This document shows, piece after piece, positions 15,556 to 24,937 of a stretch of 64,000 nucleotides of DNA. Source of the stretch: Bog-473 sp963721585 (GTDB taxonomy: Bacteria; Actinomycetota; Acidimicrobiia; Acidimicrobiales; RAAP-2). Both the position numbers and the translations under genes were made by a program. A model generated the notes under the pieces. The model worked only from the letters and a program-made list of their open reading frames with translations. It was not told the origin of the DNA and made no database searches. Location: contig CAVRJN010000008.1 of the NCBI GenBank assembly GCA_963721585.1, positions 124,001 through 188,000 of the forward strand, written 5' to 3'. Positions within the stretch are counted from its first letter, which is position 1. Each line of letters opens with the position of its first letter.

Positions 15556-16485
15556 TCAGCCCTGCGAGGCCGACAGCAGCTCCTTGGAGGCCCGCTCAAT
15601 GTCGGCTTGATACTTCAAGAGGATGTGCAGCGTGTCCTTGGCGCCGGCGGCGTCGATCGTCTCGACCCCGAGCAGCACGAGCGTGCGGGCCCAGTCGATG
15701 GTCTCGGAGACCGAGGGCGCCTTGCGCAGCTCGAGCGTGCGCAGCGAGCGCACGATACGCGCCACCTGGTCGGCCAGCTCCTCGCTGATTCCCGGCACCT
15801 TGGTCCGCACGATCTCGCGTTCGCGCTCGAGGTCCGGGTAGTCGATGTGCAGGTAGAGGCAGCGACGCTTGAGCGCCTCGGAGAGCTCGCGGGTGTTGTT
15901 CGACGTGAGGAACACCATGGGCAGCTGCGTCGCCCGCACCGTCCCGAGCTCGGGGATCGAGACCTGGTACTCCGAGAGGATCTCGAGCAGCAGCGCCTCC
16001 GTCTCGAGCTCGACGCGATCGACCTCGTCGACCAGGAGCACGACGGGCTCGGTGGCGCGGATCGCCTCGAGGAGCGGCCGCGTCAACAAGAAGTCCTCCG
16101 AGAAGATGTCCTCCTCCAGCTCGGACCAGCTCGGGCCTTCGTCCTCGCCCTTGCCGTGCTCTCCGGCCTGGATCCGCAGCAGCTGCTTCCGGTAGTTCCA
16201 CTCGTAGAGCGCCTTGGACTCGTCGAGACCCTCGTAGCACTGCAGGCGGATGAGCCGGGCCCCGGTGAGCTCCGCCACCGACTTGGCCAGCTGCGTCTTG
16301 CCCGTTCCGGCCGGGCCCTCGACCAGCACCGGCTTGGCCAGCCGGTCGGCGAGGAACACGACGCCGCTGATCGACTCGTCGGCGAGGTAGCCGACCTGGG
16401 CGAGACCGCCCCGCACCGCGTCCAGGGACTCGAACCGGGGGGGACCGCTCTCGGGCAGGCCCAACGCTGCGTTCCCCTCACTCAC
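15556..16485 (-). CDS. MoxR-family AAA+ ATPase
   Basis: A 309-residue AAA+ ATPase. Walker A is V-E-G-P-A-G-T-G-K-T-Q near residues 56-66, Walker B is V-V-L-L-V-D-E-V-D near 150, sensor 1 is V-F-L-T-S-N-N-T, and an arginine-rich second region (L-K-R-R-C-L-Y-L-H-I-D-Y) follows. It is most like the CoxD/MoxR group and is followed four bases later by its VWA partner. The ATG overlaps the proA stop by four bases, so it follows the proline genes on one transcript. Confidence 0.9.
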   Translation of the reverse strand: MSEGNAALGLPESGPPRFESLDAVRGGLAQVGYLADESISGVVFLADRLAKPVLVEGPAGTGKTQLAKSVAELTGARLIRLQCYEGLDESKALYEWNYRKQLLRIQAGEHGKGEDEGPSWSELEEDIFSEDFLLTRPLLEAIRATEPVVLLVDEVDRVELETEALLLEILSEYQVSIPELGTVRATQLPMVFLTSNNTRELSEALKRRCLYLHIDYPDLEREREIVRTKVPGISEELADQVARIVRSLRTLELRKAPSVSETIDWARTLVLLGVETIDAAGAKDTLHILLKYQADIERASKELLSASQG

Positions 16486-17737
16486 CGGCGCACCTGCCCG
16501 TCACCACGCACGATCCACTTCAACGTCGTCAGCTCCTTCACTCCCATCGGTCCACGGGCATGCAGCTTCTGGGTGGAGATCCCCACTTCGGCCCCGAGCC
16601 CCAGCTCCTCACCGTCGACGAAGCGCGTCGACGCGTTCACCAACACCGCGGCACCGTCGACTTCGGCCACGAAGCGGTCGGCCACGGCCACGTCGGAGGT
16701 GACGATCGCCTCGGAGTGGCCCGAGCTGTAACGCGCAATGTGCTCGATCGCCTCGCCCACGTCGTCGACCATTCCGATCGCCACCACCGGTCCCAGGAAT
16801 TCCGTCTCGAAGTCGCCCTCGAGGGCCGGCACGGCATCGACCACGTAGGCCCGCACCCGCTCGTCGGCCCGGATCTCGACGCCGGCCGCACCGAGCGACT
16901 CCGCCAGCCGGGGCAGGAAGTCCGGCGCCACCGACGAGTGGACCAGGATCGTCTCGACCGCATTGCAGACCCCGAAGCGGTGCGTCTTGGCGTTGACGGC
17001 CAGCTCGTGCGCCATGGCCAGGTCCGCCGCACCGTCGATGTAGATGTGGCAGTTCCCGTCCCCGTCGAGGACGTAGGGCACGGTGGCGTGCTCGATGAGC
17101 GATGCGATCAGCGCCTGCCCGCCGCGTGGGATCAGGCAGTCGATGAAGCCACGCAACCGCATGAACGCGGTGGCCGTCTCGTGGGAGGTGTCCTCCACCA
17201 GGGCGACCGCATGTTCGGGCAGACCCGCCTTCACCGCCGCCTGGCGCAACAGCGACGACGATGGCCCGGTTGGAGTCGATCGCCGACGAGGAGCCGCGGA
17301 GGAAGGCGGCATTGCCCGCCTTGAGGCAGAGCCCGGCGGCGTCACTCGTGACGTTGGGCCGGTTCTCGTAGATCACCCCGACCACGCCGAGCGGGACCCG
17401 CACCCGCGAGACCCGCAGGCCGTTGGGCCGCACCCAACCCTCGGTGATCTCCCCCACGGGGTCAGGCAGGCCCGCCACCTTGCGCAGGCCGGCCGCCATC
17501 GCCCGCACGCGGTCCTCCGTCAGGCGCAGCCGGTCCCGGGCCGCCTCAACCATGCCCGGCCGCCTCGGCCCGGTCCAGATCGGCCCGGTTGGCCTCGACC
17601 AGCGACGCCCATTCCTGCTCGAGGAGGTCGGCGGCCAACCGCAGTGCGTCGTCGCGGACCGAGCTCGGGGCCCTCGCCACCACCCGGGCAGCCGACCGGA
17701 CGCGGCCCGCGAGCTGCTCCAACGCGGGCGAGGTCAT
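16482..17737 (-). CDS. proA: Glutamate-5-semialdehyde dehydrogenase (two frameshifts)
   Basis: ProA reduces glutamyl 5-phosphate to the semialdehyde in proline synthesis. After removing one base near 17554 and one near 17261 the three segments join into a normal protein of about 417 residues: A-N-R-A-D-L-D-R-A-E-A-A-G, then V-G-V-I-Y-E-N-R-P-N-V-T and G-S-S-S-A-I-D-S-N-R-A-I, then F-I-D-C-L-I-P-R-G-G. The catalytic Cys is in F-G-V-C-N-A-V-E-T, and G-P-M-G-V-K-E-L-T-T-L-K-W closes the protein. The ATG at 17737 has a TAACCT box six bases upstream inside the end of proB. Every family block is present once frames are joined, so the breaks look like sequence error. Confidence 0.88.
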
Positions 17738-17741
17738 CGGT

Positions 17742-18787
17742 TCAGGTTACAAGGACCAGATCGTCACGATGGACGACGACCTGGCTCCGCCGGCCGATCC
17801 ACTCGGTGGCCCGCTCCGCGTACACCCGGACCAGGCCCTTGGCGAAGACCTCGCCGTCGGGGCCGGAGATCTCCACCGCATCGTCGGGCCGGAAGGTGCC
17901 GGTCGCTTCCGTGACTCCGGCCGCCAGGAGCGAGCGCCCGCGGCCGGTGAGCGCCGACCGTGCGCCGTCATCGACCGTGAGGCGCCCGCTCGATCCCAGC
18001 GCAAAGGCAATCCACAACTTGCGGGCCGACAGGCGGCTCTCCCGGGCCCGGAACACCGTGCCGACGCCGGGCTCGTCGCCAGGGCCGCCGCCACCACACC
18101 CGGACGGCCGGCATCGGCGACCACGGTCTGCACGCCCGACCAGGCGGCGATCTTCGCGGCGGCCAGTTTCGAGGCCATGCCGCCGCTGCCCACGGAGCTG
18201 CCGGGGCCGCCGGCCAGGCGCTCGAGTTGCTGGTCGATCTCCACGACCTCTTCGATGAGGGACGCTTCGGTGTCACGGCGAGGATCGGCCGTGAGGAGGC
18301 CGGGCGTGTCGGTCAGCAGGACGAGGAGCTGCGCGCCGACCAGATGCGCCACGAGCGCAGCCAACCGGTCGTTGTCACTGAAGCGGATCTCCTCGTCCGC
18401 GACGGCATCGTTCTCGTTGACCACCGGGACGACACCCAGAGCGGCAAGGTGGCGCAGTGTCTCCCGTGCGTGCAGGTACTGCGTGCGATGGACGAAGTCG
18501 AGCGGTGCCAGCAGCACCTGGCCGGCCAGCACGCCGTGCGGCTCGAAGCCCTCCTGCCACATCCGCATGAGGCGGTGCTGGCCGACGGCCGAAACGGCCT
18601 GGAGCACGGCGGGGTCCGACGGCCGCTGTCTGCCGTTGTCGAGCGTCTCCCACCCGACGGCGATCGCGCCGGAAGAGACGACGACGAGGGTGTGGCCTGC
18701 AGCGCGCGCGGCAGCCAGCTCCCCGCACAGCCGTCTGACCGTCTCGGTGGTGACCGAGGAGGAGCCGACCTTGACGACAGCGATCAC
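17742..18787 (-). CDS. proB: Glutamate 5-kinase (one frameshift)
   Basis: ProB phosphorylates glutamate as the first step to proline. The kinase domain opens with V-V-K-V-G-S-S-S-V-T, has V-V-V-S-S-G-A-I-A-V-G, F-S-D-N-D-R-L-A-A-L, L-L-T-D-T-P-G-L and G-S-G-G-M-A-S-K-L-A-A-A. After a frame change near 18078 (one base missing or two extra) it continues with G-T-V-F-R-A-R-E-S-R-L-S-A-R-K and a C-terminal PUA domain ending V-V-V-H-R-D-D-L. The GTG start overlaps the obgE stop (GTGA). Repaired length is about 348 residues, usual for kinase plus PUA. Feedback inhibition by proline is known for the family. Confidence 0.88.
17744..17749 (-). promoter_or_regulatory. Possible internal leaderless promoter of proA
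   Basis: TAACCT lies six bases before the proA ATG at 17737 and overlaps the last codons of proB. It could give a separate leaderless proA transcript. Confidence 0.4.
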
Positions 18788-20046
18788 CGGTCCGGGCCCC
18801 AGGTGAACGTCATGGCGCCGACCGTGATCTCGTCGCCGTCGTGGGCACCCGCCCGCGCCAGGGCGCGGTCGACCCCGAGGCGCCGCAACCGCCGCACCAC
18901 TTCGGCCTGCGCTCCTTCGTCGTTGAGGTCGGACAGCGCGACGGCCCGCTCCGCAGCACGGCCCTGGACGACCCACTCCCCCGCCCCGCTCGATGCACGG
19001 CGACACCCTCGGGGATTGGCCGGTGCACCACGATGTCGCTCGAGGAAGCCTCCACCGCCTGCAGCCCGCGCCTGTTGCACCAGCGGTGCGAGATGCTCCA
19101 CCAGGCCCCGGACACCGGTGCCTGCGGCGACCGAGAGCACCATGTCGCACACGCCATCTTCATCGGTGCCCACGTCGCCCTTGCTGCCCACGACGATCGT
19201 CGGGCGTTGCAGGAGGTCGGGCTGGTACGCGCCGAGCTCCGAGAGGAGGACGCGCCGCTGCTCGGCCGGAGGGACACCGCCGGCCTCGGGCGCGCCGAGG
19301 TCGAGCAGCACGACCAGGACCCGGGCCCGCTCGATGTGGCGCAGGAACTGGTGGCCCAGGCCCTTGCCCTCTGCTGCTCCCTCCACCAGGCCGGGGATGT
19401 CGGCCATGACGAACTCCGTGCCGTCGCGGACACCACCGACCCGGACGACGCCGAGGTGCGGCTCGAGGGTCGTGAACGGATAGTCGGCGATTTTCGGCTT
19501 CGCCGCCGACACCGCCGAGATCAGCGTCGACTTGCCGGCGTTGGGGAAGCCGACCAGGGCCACGTCGGCCATGAGCTTGAGCTCCATGTCGAGCCAGAAC
19601 TCCTGGCCCTTCTCCGCCTGCTCGGCGAAGGCGGGGGCGCGGCGGCGGTTCGACAGGAACCGCGCATTCCCACGGCCGCCCTGGCCGCCCTCTGCCACCA
19701 TGAAGCGGGCGCCCTCGACGGCGAGGTCGCAGACGACGGCGCCGGTGCGCTCACGCACAACCGTGCCGACCGGAACGGGCACGACAAGGTCCTTCCCGCG
19801 GGCCCCGTGCCTCTTGGAACCCGAACCGTGTACGCCGTCGGTGGCCCGACGGAAGGGATGGTCACGGAAGCCGAGCAGCGAGGCCTCGTTCACCGAGGCC
19901 ACGAGCCACACGTCCCCACCGTGACCGCCGTCGCCCCCGTCGGGGCCACCGCGGTCCACATGGGCCTCCCTGCGCCACGACACCGCCCCGGCTCCCCCGT
20001 CCCCGGCGCGTGCGTGCAGTTGGGCCTGGTCGACGAAGCCGGGCAT
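18784..20046 (-). CDS. obgE: GTPase Obg (two compensating frameshifts)
   Basis: Obg is an essential GTPase of large-subunit assembly and stress control. The protein begins M-P-G-F-V-D-Q-A-Q-L-H-A-R-A-G-D-G-G with the Gly-rich Obg fold. The G domain has V-G-F-P-N-A-G-K-S-T (G1), D-Y-P-F-T-T-L (G2), A-D-I-P-G-L-V-E-G-A (G3) and G-S-K-G-D (G4, with S-K-G-D rather than N-K-x-D). A C-terminal OCT domain follows. Between about 18980 and 19039 the frame shifts forward one base and then back; the shifted frame reads D-I-V-V-H-R-P-I-P-E-G-V-A-V, the expected OCT strand, so the unshifted reading of that stretch is wrong. The ATG at 20046 has a TAAGCT box eight bases upstream. Confidence 0.9.
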   Translation of the reverse strand: MPGFVDQAQLHARAGDGGAGAVSWRREAHVDRGGPDGGDGGHGGDVWLVASVNEASLLGFRDHPFRRATDGVHGSGSKRHGARGKDLVVPVPVGTVVRERTGAVVCDLAVEGARFMVAEGGQGGRGNARFLSNRRRAPAFAEQAEKGQEFWLDMELKLMADVALVGFPNAGKSTLISAVSAAKPKIADYPFTTLEPHLGVVRVGGVRDGTEFVMADIPGLVEGAAEGKGLGHQFLRHIERARVLVVLLDLGAPEAGGVPPAEQRRVLLSELGAYQPDLLQRPTIVVGSKGDVGTDEDGVCDMVLSVAAGTGVRGLVEHLAPLVQQARAAGGGGFLERHRGAPANPRGCRRASSGAGEWVVQGRAAERAVALSDLNDEGAQAEVVRRLRRLGVDRALARAGAHDGDEITVGAMTFTWGPDR

Positions 20047-20054
20047 GAAGGTCC

Positions 20055-20060
20055 AGCTTA
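20055..20060 (-). promoter_or_regulatory. -10 box for obgE-proB-proA
   Basis: TAAGCT lies eight bases before the obgE ATG at 20046 and overlaps the end of the upstream amidohydrolase gene. It would start a near-leaderless transcript covering obgE, proB and proA. Confidence 0.45.
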
Positions 20061-21454
20061 CGGGGCCAGAAGCGAGTCGCCGGGACCCAAGAAGCCGGCG
20101 CGACCGCCGCCACGTGGCGGATCGACGTGGCGATCCCGTCCTACGGCGGCCAGGAGTCGGCGGGCCCGCTGGCCCACCTCCGAATCGGGCACGTCCGCCG
20201 TCGATCGTGGTGCACCGTCCTTCGACGACGACGTGCGTGCCACCGACCCAGACGTGGGTCACCAGATAGCCGGCTCCCGCCCACACCAGGTGACCGAGGA
20301 GCTCGGCATGGCTCAAGGCCGGCGTGAATCGGGCGTCGTCGGTGCGCAACCGGATCAGATCCGCCGGCCGTCCGGCCTCGAGCGCGCCCACGGCGAGACC
20401 CGAGCGCCTCTCCACCGCCGCGGGTGGCCAAGCGGAGTGCCGCTGCCGAGCTCAGAACGTCGGGATCGCCTGCGGTGGCACGAGCGAAGATCGACGCCAA
20501 CCGCATCTCGTCCCAGAGATGGAGGTCGTCGTTGGAGGCCGGCCCGTCGGTGCCCAGGCCGACCCGGACCCCACGGTCGAGCAGCGCACGCAAGGGGGCG
20601 ATGCCCGAGCCGAGTTTGCCATTGGAGCCGGGGCAATGCGCCACCGCCACATCGTGCTCGGCCAGCAGCGACATGATCCGCATCGTCGAGCCACACTCCG
20701 TGCGCGGCCAGCACCCGGCCTTCCAGGACCCCCTCGGACGCCAGCAGCGCCGGCGCGCTCATGCCGTAACGCTCCTGAACGACCCGACACTCGGCCGCCG
20801 TCTCGGAAAGGTGGATCTGCAACAACGCATTCGCGCGCCCGTGCCTCGGCCGCGATGGCCCGCAGCCCTTCCGGAGGCACCGTGTAGGCGGCGTGCGGTC
20901 CGAAGCCCATCTGGACGAGCTCGTCCCTCCCGCCCGTGGCATCGACCACCGCGCAGGTGTCGGCCAACAGGGCGTCCCAGGTGCTCCCGGGGCCGGCATC
21001 GGGCACGTCGAAGATGGCAGGCGTGTACACGGTGCGGATGCCGGCATGGACGCACCGCGTCAAGGACAGCCGTCGGATGGCGGTACTGCTCACACGTCGT
21101 GGTGACCCCGTTGCACAGGAGCTCGTGGGCCCCGAGCGACATGCCCCAGTACACGTCCTCGTCCTCGAGCCGTGCCTCGCGCGGCCAGACGGACTCGTAC
21201 AGCCAGCGCTCGAGGGGGAGTCCGTCGCCCGCGCTGCGTAGGAGGGTCATGGGTGAGTGGCCATGGCAATTGACGAGGCCCGGCATGAGCAGTCCACCAA
21301 GCCGCCGGACCTCGGTCCCCGGCCCCGGCGGGACCTGCCAGGGATCACCGACCCACGAGATGACACCGTCGTCGATCTCGACGGCGCCCGGCGCAAGCAC
21401 CGAGTCAGCACTGTCGACGGTGAAGACGGCGTCGGCCTCGAGCCGCAGGGTCAT
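20058..21454 (-). CDS. TRZ/ATZ-type amidohydrolase (five frameshifts)
   Basis: Joined across five one-base insertions (near 21052, 20838, 20675, 20399 and 20199), the minus strand reads as one cytosine-deaminase/chlorohydrolase-like protein of about 464 residues. Segment 1 has the metal site G-L-V-N-C-H-G-H-S-P-M-T-L-L; later come L-L-Q-I-H-L-S-E-T, L-A-A-H-G-V-W-L, V-A-H-C-P-G-S-N-G-K-L-G-S-G and V-G-L-G-T-D-G-P-A-S-N-N-D-like G-T-D-G-P-A-S-N-D-D, ending with E-A-G-R-P-A-D-L-I. Such enzymes remove amino groups from nucleoside- or guanine-like compounds. The ATG overlaps the DtxR stop by four bases, so it belongs to the amine oxidase operon. The end at 20058 assumes the last repair is right. 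Confidence 0.7.
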
Positions 21455-22149
21455 GGCGCGCCGACGTACAGCCGGTCGGAGAGATCGCGTGAGACCCGGA
21501 TGGCCTCGCCACCACCTTCCACCGTCACCTCCCCGTTGCCCTGGGGATCACGCTCGCCCACCTCGGCCACGACACCCGGGATGAAGCCCCCCTCATTGAG
21601 CAGGGCGAGCGAACCGAGGTTCGATTCGACCTCCTCGCTGATGCGGAAGAGCCGCACCCGTTCACCCGCGTGCGCCTCACCCAACGGCCGCACCGGTGCC
21701 GAGGGTGCCGGCGAGTGAGATCCCGGTATCGGATTGCCGTGCGGGCAGGTGGCAGGGTCGCCCAGCAGCTCCACGAGGCGGGCTTCGACCTCGTCGGAGA
21801 TCACGTGCTCCCAGCGGCCCGCCTCGCGGTGCACCTTGTGCCATTCGAGTCCGATGACATCGACGAGAAGGCGCTCGGCCAGGCGGTGCTTGCGCACGAC
21901 CTTCTCCGCCAGGGCCTGCCCGCTCTCGGTCAGCGACAGCCGGCGGCCGTCCCGCGCCACATACCCGTCCTCACGCAGACGGTCCAGCATCTCGGAGACG
22001 GACGGGGCGGACCGCCCCAGCCGTTCCGCGATGCGAGCCTGAATCACCGGCACGCCCTCCTCCGACAACGACAACATCGTTTCGAGGTACTCCTCGACCG
22101 GCGGGTGGTACTCCTGGGGCTGGTGGGCGGTGCCGCCCTTCTCAGTCAT
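21451..22149 (-). CDS. DtxR/MntR-family metal-dependent regulator
   Basis: A 232-residue transcriptional regulator. The N-terminal helix-turn-helix begins Y-L-E-T-M-L-S-L-S-E-E-G and includes R-S-A-P-S-V-S-E-M-L-D-R-L as the recognition helix. The dimerisation region has the metal-ligand pattern H-R-L-A-E-R-L-L, W-H-K-V-H-R-E-A-G-R-W-E-H-V-I-S, D-P-A-T-C-P-H-G-N-P-I-P-G, and the C-terminus is an SH3-like FeoA domain. The family senses Fe(II) or Mn(II). The ATG overlaps the end of the amine oxidase gene by eight bases and the stop overlaps the amidohydrolase start, so a metal sensor sits inside an oxidase operon. Confidence 0.88.
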   Translation of the reverse strand: MTEKGGTAHQPQEYHPPVEEYLETMLSLSEEGVPVIQARIAERLGRSAPSVSEMLDRLREDGYVARDGRRLSLTESGQALAEKVVRKHRLAERLLVDVIGLEWHKVHREAGRWEHVISDEVEARLVELLGDPATCPHGNPIPGSHSPAPSAPVRPLGEAHAGERVRLFRISEEVESNLGSLALLNEGGFIPGVVAEVGERDPQGNGEVTVEGGGEAIRVSRDLSDRLYVGAP

Positions 22150-24073
22150 GGCAGTGGTCGGAGGACGGCGGCACGTCGAGCGCCGGGTTGCGATCGAAGA
22201 ATCCGAACGGCAGGAGCGTGAAGCCCGTGTACTCGACCGGCATGACAGGCCAATCTTCGGGCCGGGGGATATGGGTGACGCCGAAGGAGTGCCACAGCAC
22301 AATGTCGGTGTCGACGATGGGACGGTCCTCCGCTGTCCAGGCCGGCAGACCGGCGTGTCCGCGGTGCTGGTTGGGATAGTCGCCCGCGGCCCGTCGCTCC
22401 TCCGGATCGAAGGGGGTAACCCACAAGTTGTGCGACGCAAAGGCGGCGCGACGACCGACACTCGAAGTGGGATCGGCCAGTAACGTCTGCGTGGCACCCG
22501 GCAGCAGCTTGTAGGCGGTCGCCTCCCCTACCTTGTTCCGTCGGGACGGGTTGGCAATACGCCAGGTGCGACTGCGTGACGCGTCGACGTCACGCCGAGC
22601 CTCCAACTCGCTCTCCAACAGCGTTGCCGTTGTCCCGAAGGCGTTCCCCCACGGATTCTCGAGGCTCCCCGGTGCACCGGTGGGCACGGCGTCGACCTCG
22701 TACACCTCGTTGTCAGGGCCGTCGACCTGCATGTCGAGCCGGACGTTGAACAGGTGCTGGTGGTAGGGCGCCGCCAGGCCCGGAGCGATCATGCGGGCGT
22801 GCTCGCCCGCATCTCCGTCGACCACGGCCATGGTGGACATGATCCCCGTCAGCTTCACCTCGAGCTGCATGGAGCCGTCGAGGTAGAAGTACCAGTAGAA
22901 GCCGTACTCGTAATTGCCCACCGTGGCGATGGAGCTCACCACCAGGCGACGCGACCGCCGCACTTCGCCGCGCCCGGAGACCATGTCGACGTGCTTCCAA
23001 AGGATGCCATAGTCCTCTTCGTGCATGCAGATGGCGTTGGTCCGCGTGTGGGGCTTGCCGCGCTCATCGGCGAAGACGTCGTCGAAGTAGCGGATCTCAC
23101 CGAGGCAGTCGCAGCCGAGGGTCAGTGAGTTCGCCATGCGCCCCAGGCCCCATTCGCCTGCGTCGAACGCGCTCTTCCACGCGTGCATCGGGCCCGGGTG
23201 CCCGTAGGGCACCACCATTTCGCTGACCGAGGCCCGGTACACAATGGAGCGGATCCGGCCGCCGTCCTCGTACCCGACCGTCCACAGCACCAGGCCCTCC
23301 AGTGGATCCATGCCGATGCGCAGTGACCACTTCTGCCAGCGCACGAGGTTGCCGTCCACCTCGAAGCTCGGACCCTCGGGTTGGACGATCTCCAACGGCT
23401 TGAGATCCGTACGCAGCGGCCCGTTGTCTTCGGGGTAGTAGCTCCCGTGCTCGGTGGGAAACGGCACCACGCCCGTGTCCACGACCTCGAGCACCTCGCC
23501 CCGACCCATGTCGACGAAGGCCATCAGCCCCTCGAGCGGGCGGGCGTAGCCGTTGTCCTCCTTGCTGTCTCGGAGGTAGGCCAGACAGCGGGTGATGCGC
23601 CGACCCTCTTCGTGCCCGAGCCCGAAGGTGCCGGCCGGCCAGGGGTCGATCTGTACCAATGACCGGTCGACCACGCCGCGCCGGTCCAGGGCGGCATTCC
23701 ACTCGGGATGGTCGTGCAGGGCGGCGAGGACCATGATCGACTCTTCCATCTGGAGTGGCGGCCGGACGTCACGGACGATCTCCCAGCGGTCGATCTCCCC
23801 ACGGGTCACCGACACGGTGGCTTCCACCACGTTCGCCTCTGGGCCTTCGAGAAGCACCACGCGGAGGCGCCGGTCAACCGCCACGTCCTCACCGGCGTCC
23901 ACGGCGCGCACCACGTCCTTGGGCGGCTCGAACAGGCCGACGTAGGCGAAGCGAAGGACGTCGTTGGGCACCTCGGACCGGCCGCTGGCGAAGATGATCT
24001 CTCGCGCTGCTGTGATCTCGTCCCCGGTGACGGGTGACAACGGGTGCAGGGTGGGGGCAGTCGAGGAGGGCAT
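22142..24073 (-). CDS. Copper-containing primary amine oxidase
   Basis: A 643-residue topaquinone amine oxidase, converting primary amines to aldehydes with ammonia and peroxide. The cofactor tyrosine lies in V-G-N-Y-E-Y-G-F-Y-W near residue 386. The catalytic base Asp is in A-F-D-A-G-E-W-G-L-G near residue 303. Two of the copper His ligands are in Y-H-Q-H-L-F-N-V-R-L-D, and the third is in the C-terminal W-H-S-F-G-V-T-H-I-P-R-P-E-D-W-P-V-M-P region. No signal peptide is seen, as in the cytoplasmic Arthrobacter enzymes. A TAACAT box lies nine bases before the ATG. The gene is divergent from a purine nucleoside phosphorylase and leads the operon with the metal-sensing regulator and the amidohydrolase. 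Confidence 0.93.
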   Translation of the reverse strand: MPSSTAPTLHPLSPVTGDEITAAREIIFASGRSEVPNDVLRFAYVGLFEPPKDVVRAVDAGEDVAVDRRLRVVLLEGPEANVVEATVSVTRGEIDRWEIVRDVRPPLQMEESIMVLAALHDHPEWNAALDRRGVVDRSLVQIDPWPAGTFGLGHEEGRRITRCLAYLRDSKEDNGYARPLEGLMAFVDMGRGEVLEVVDTGVVPFPTEHGSYYPEDNGPLRTDLKPLEIVQPEGPSFEVDGNLVRWQKWSLRIGMDPLEGLVLWTVGYEDGGRIRSIVYRASVSEMVVPYGHPGPMHAWKSAFDAGEWGLGRMANSLTLGCDCLGEIRYFDDVFADERGKPHTRTNAICMHEEDYGILWKHVDMVSGRGEVRRSRRLVVSSIATVGNYEYGFYWYFYLDGSMQLEVKLTGIMSTMAVVDGDAGEHARMIAPGLAAPYHQHLFNVRLDMQVDGPDNEVYEVDAVPTGAPGSLENPWGNAFGTTATLLESELEARRDVDASRSRTWRIANPSRRNKVGEATAYKLLPGATQTLLADPTSSVGRRAAFASHNLWVTPFDPEERRAAGDYPNQHRGHAGLPAWTAEDRPIVDTDIVLWHSFGVTHIPRPEDWPVMPVEYTGFTLLPFGFFDRNPALDVPPSSDHCHD

Positions 24074-24082
24074 GTCCGGCTG

Positions 24083-24088
24083 ATGTTA
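24083..24088 (-). promoter_or_regulatory. -10 box for the amine oxidase operon
   Basis: TAACAT lies nine bases before the ATG at 24073, in a 51-base divergent interval. Confidence 0.4.
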
Positions 24089-24112
24089 CGCGCCGGCCGG
24101 TGGTCGACCCCC

Positions 24113-24118
24113 TACGAT
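24113..24118 (+). promoter_or_regulatory. -10 box of leaderless promoter for purine nucleoside phosphorylase
   Basis: TACGAT lies exactly six bases before the ATG at 24125 and decides this start over an open frame reaching further upstream. Confidence 0.55.
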
Positions 24119-24124
24119 CGACCC

Positions 24125-24937
24125 ATGGAGGCCGCCGCTGACCGGGCGGAGCACAGCGCCCGCGAACTCGTCCGGCGCCTGGGGATCGACCACCACGACG
24201 TGCTCGTGGTCCTCGGGAGCGGGCTGTCCGGGGCGGCCGAGGCCCTGGGTGCGGGCGAGGAGTCCGTCCCGCTCGACACGCTGCCGTTCTTCCCGCCCTA
24301 CACGGCAGGCGGGCATCGCGCTCACGCGTGGTCCGTCGATCACGGGGGCGTCCGGCTCCTCATCCTGGGAGGGCGGTGCCACCTCTACGAAGGCCTGACC
24401 CCCGGAGAGGTCGTCCATCCGCTGCGGACGGGCATCGCCACCGGATGCCGCACCGTGATCCTCACCGCGGCCGCCGGAGGCATCCGCGACGACCTCGCCA
24501 CCGGGTCGGTCATGGTCGTGGAGGACCACCTGAACCTGACCGGGCGCAGCCCCCTCATCGGCCCCGACTTCGTCGACATGGCCGACGCCTACTCGCCTCA
24601 CCTCCGCGCCATCGCCCTGGCGACGGCGGAACCGGCAGCGTCGGTGCTGACCAGCCGCCCGGGTGTCTACGCGCAGCTCCCCGGGCCGCAGTTCGAGACG
24701 CCGGCCGAGATCCGGATGCTGCGCACCGCGGGGGCGGACGTCGTGGGCATGTCGATGGCGCTCGAGACCATCGCTGCCCGCCGGGCCGGAGCCGAGGTTC
24801 TCGGCCTGGCGCTCGTCACCAACCCTGCCGCGGCCGCACACGAGACGATCCAGTTCGCGGCCATCGCCGAGGTGGGTGCCGCCGCCGTACCCGCCGTGGC
24901 TGCGATCGTGCGCCACGCCATAGGCTCTTCGCCATGA
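24125..24937 (+). CDS. punA: Purine nucleoside phosphorylase
   Basis: A 270-residue trimeric-type PNP that splits purine nucleosides with phosphate, giving base and ribose 1-phosphate. Family marks are V-V-L-G-S-G-L-S-G-A, the phosphate-site G-G-R-C-H-L-Y-E-G, L-T-A-A-A-G-G-I, and L-P-G-P-Q-F-E-T-P-A-E-I-R-M with the substrate-binding Glu; V-V-G-M-S and the late V-T-N-P-A-A follow. The ATG at 24125 comes from the leaderless promoter. Its stop overlaps the start of the VOC gene, so the two are co-translated. Confidence 0.92.
   Translation: MEAAADRAEHSARELVRRLGIDHHDVLVVLGSGLSGAAEALGAGEESVPLDTLPFFPPYTAGGHRAHAWSVDHGGVRLLILGGRCHLYEGLTPGEVVHPLRTGIATGCRTVILTAAAGGIRDDLATGSVMVVEDHLNLTGRSPLIGPDFVDMADAYSPHLRAIALATAEPAASVLTSRPGVYAQLPGPQFETPAEIRMLRTAGADVVGMSMALETIAARRAGAEVLGLALVTNPAAAAHETIQFAAIAEVGAAAVPAVAAIVRHAIGSSP

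Noticed and set aside
18784..20415. Single 543-codon frame over obgE and the amidohydrolase tail
   Set aside because: It fuses the amidohydrolase end to Obg by chance; Obg begins at M-P-G-F at 20046 behind its own promoter.
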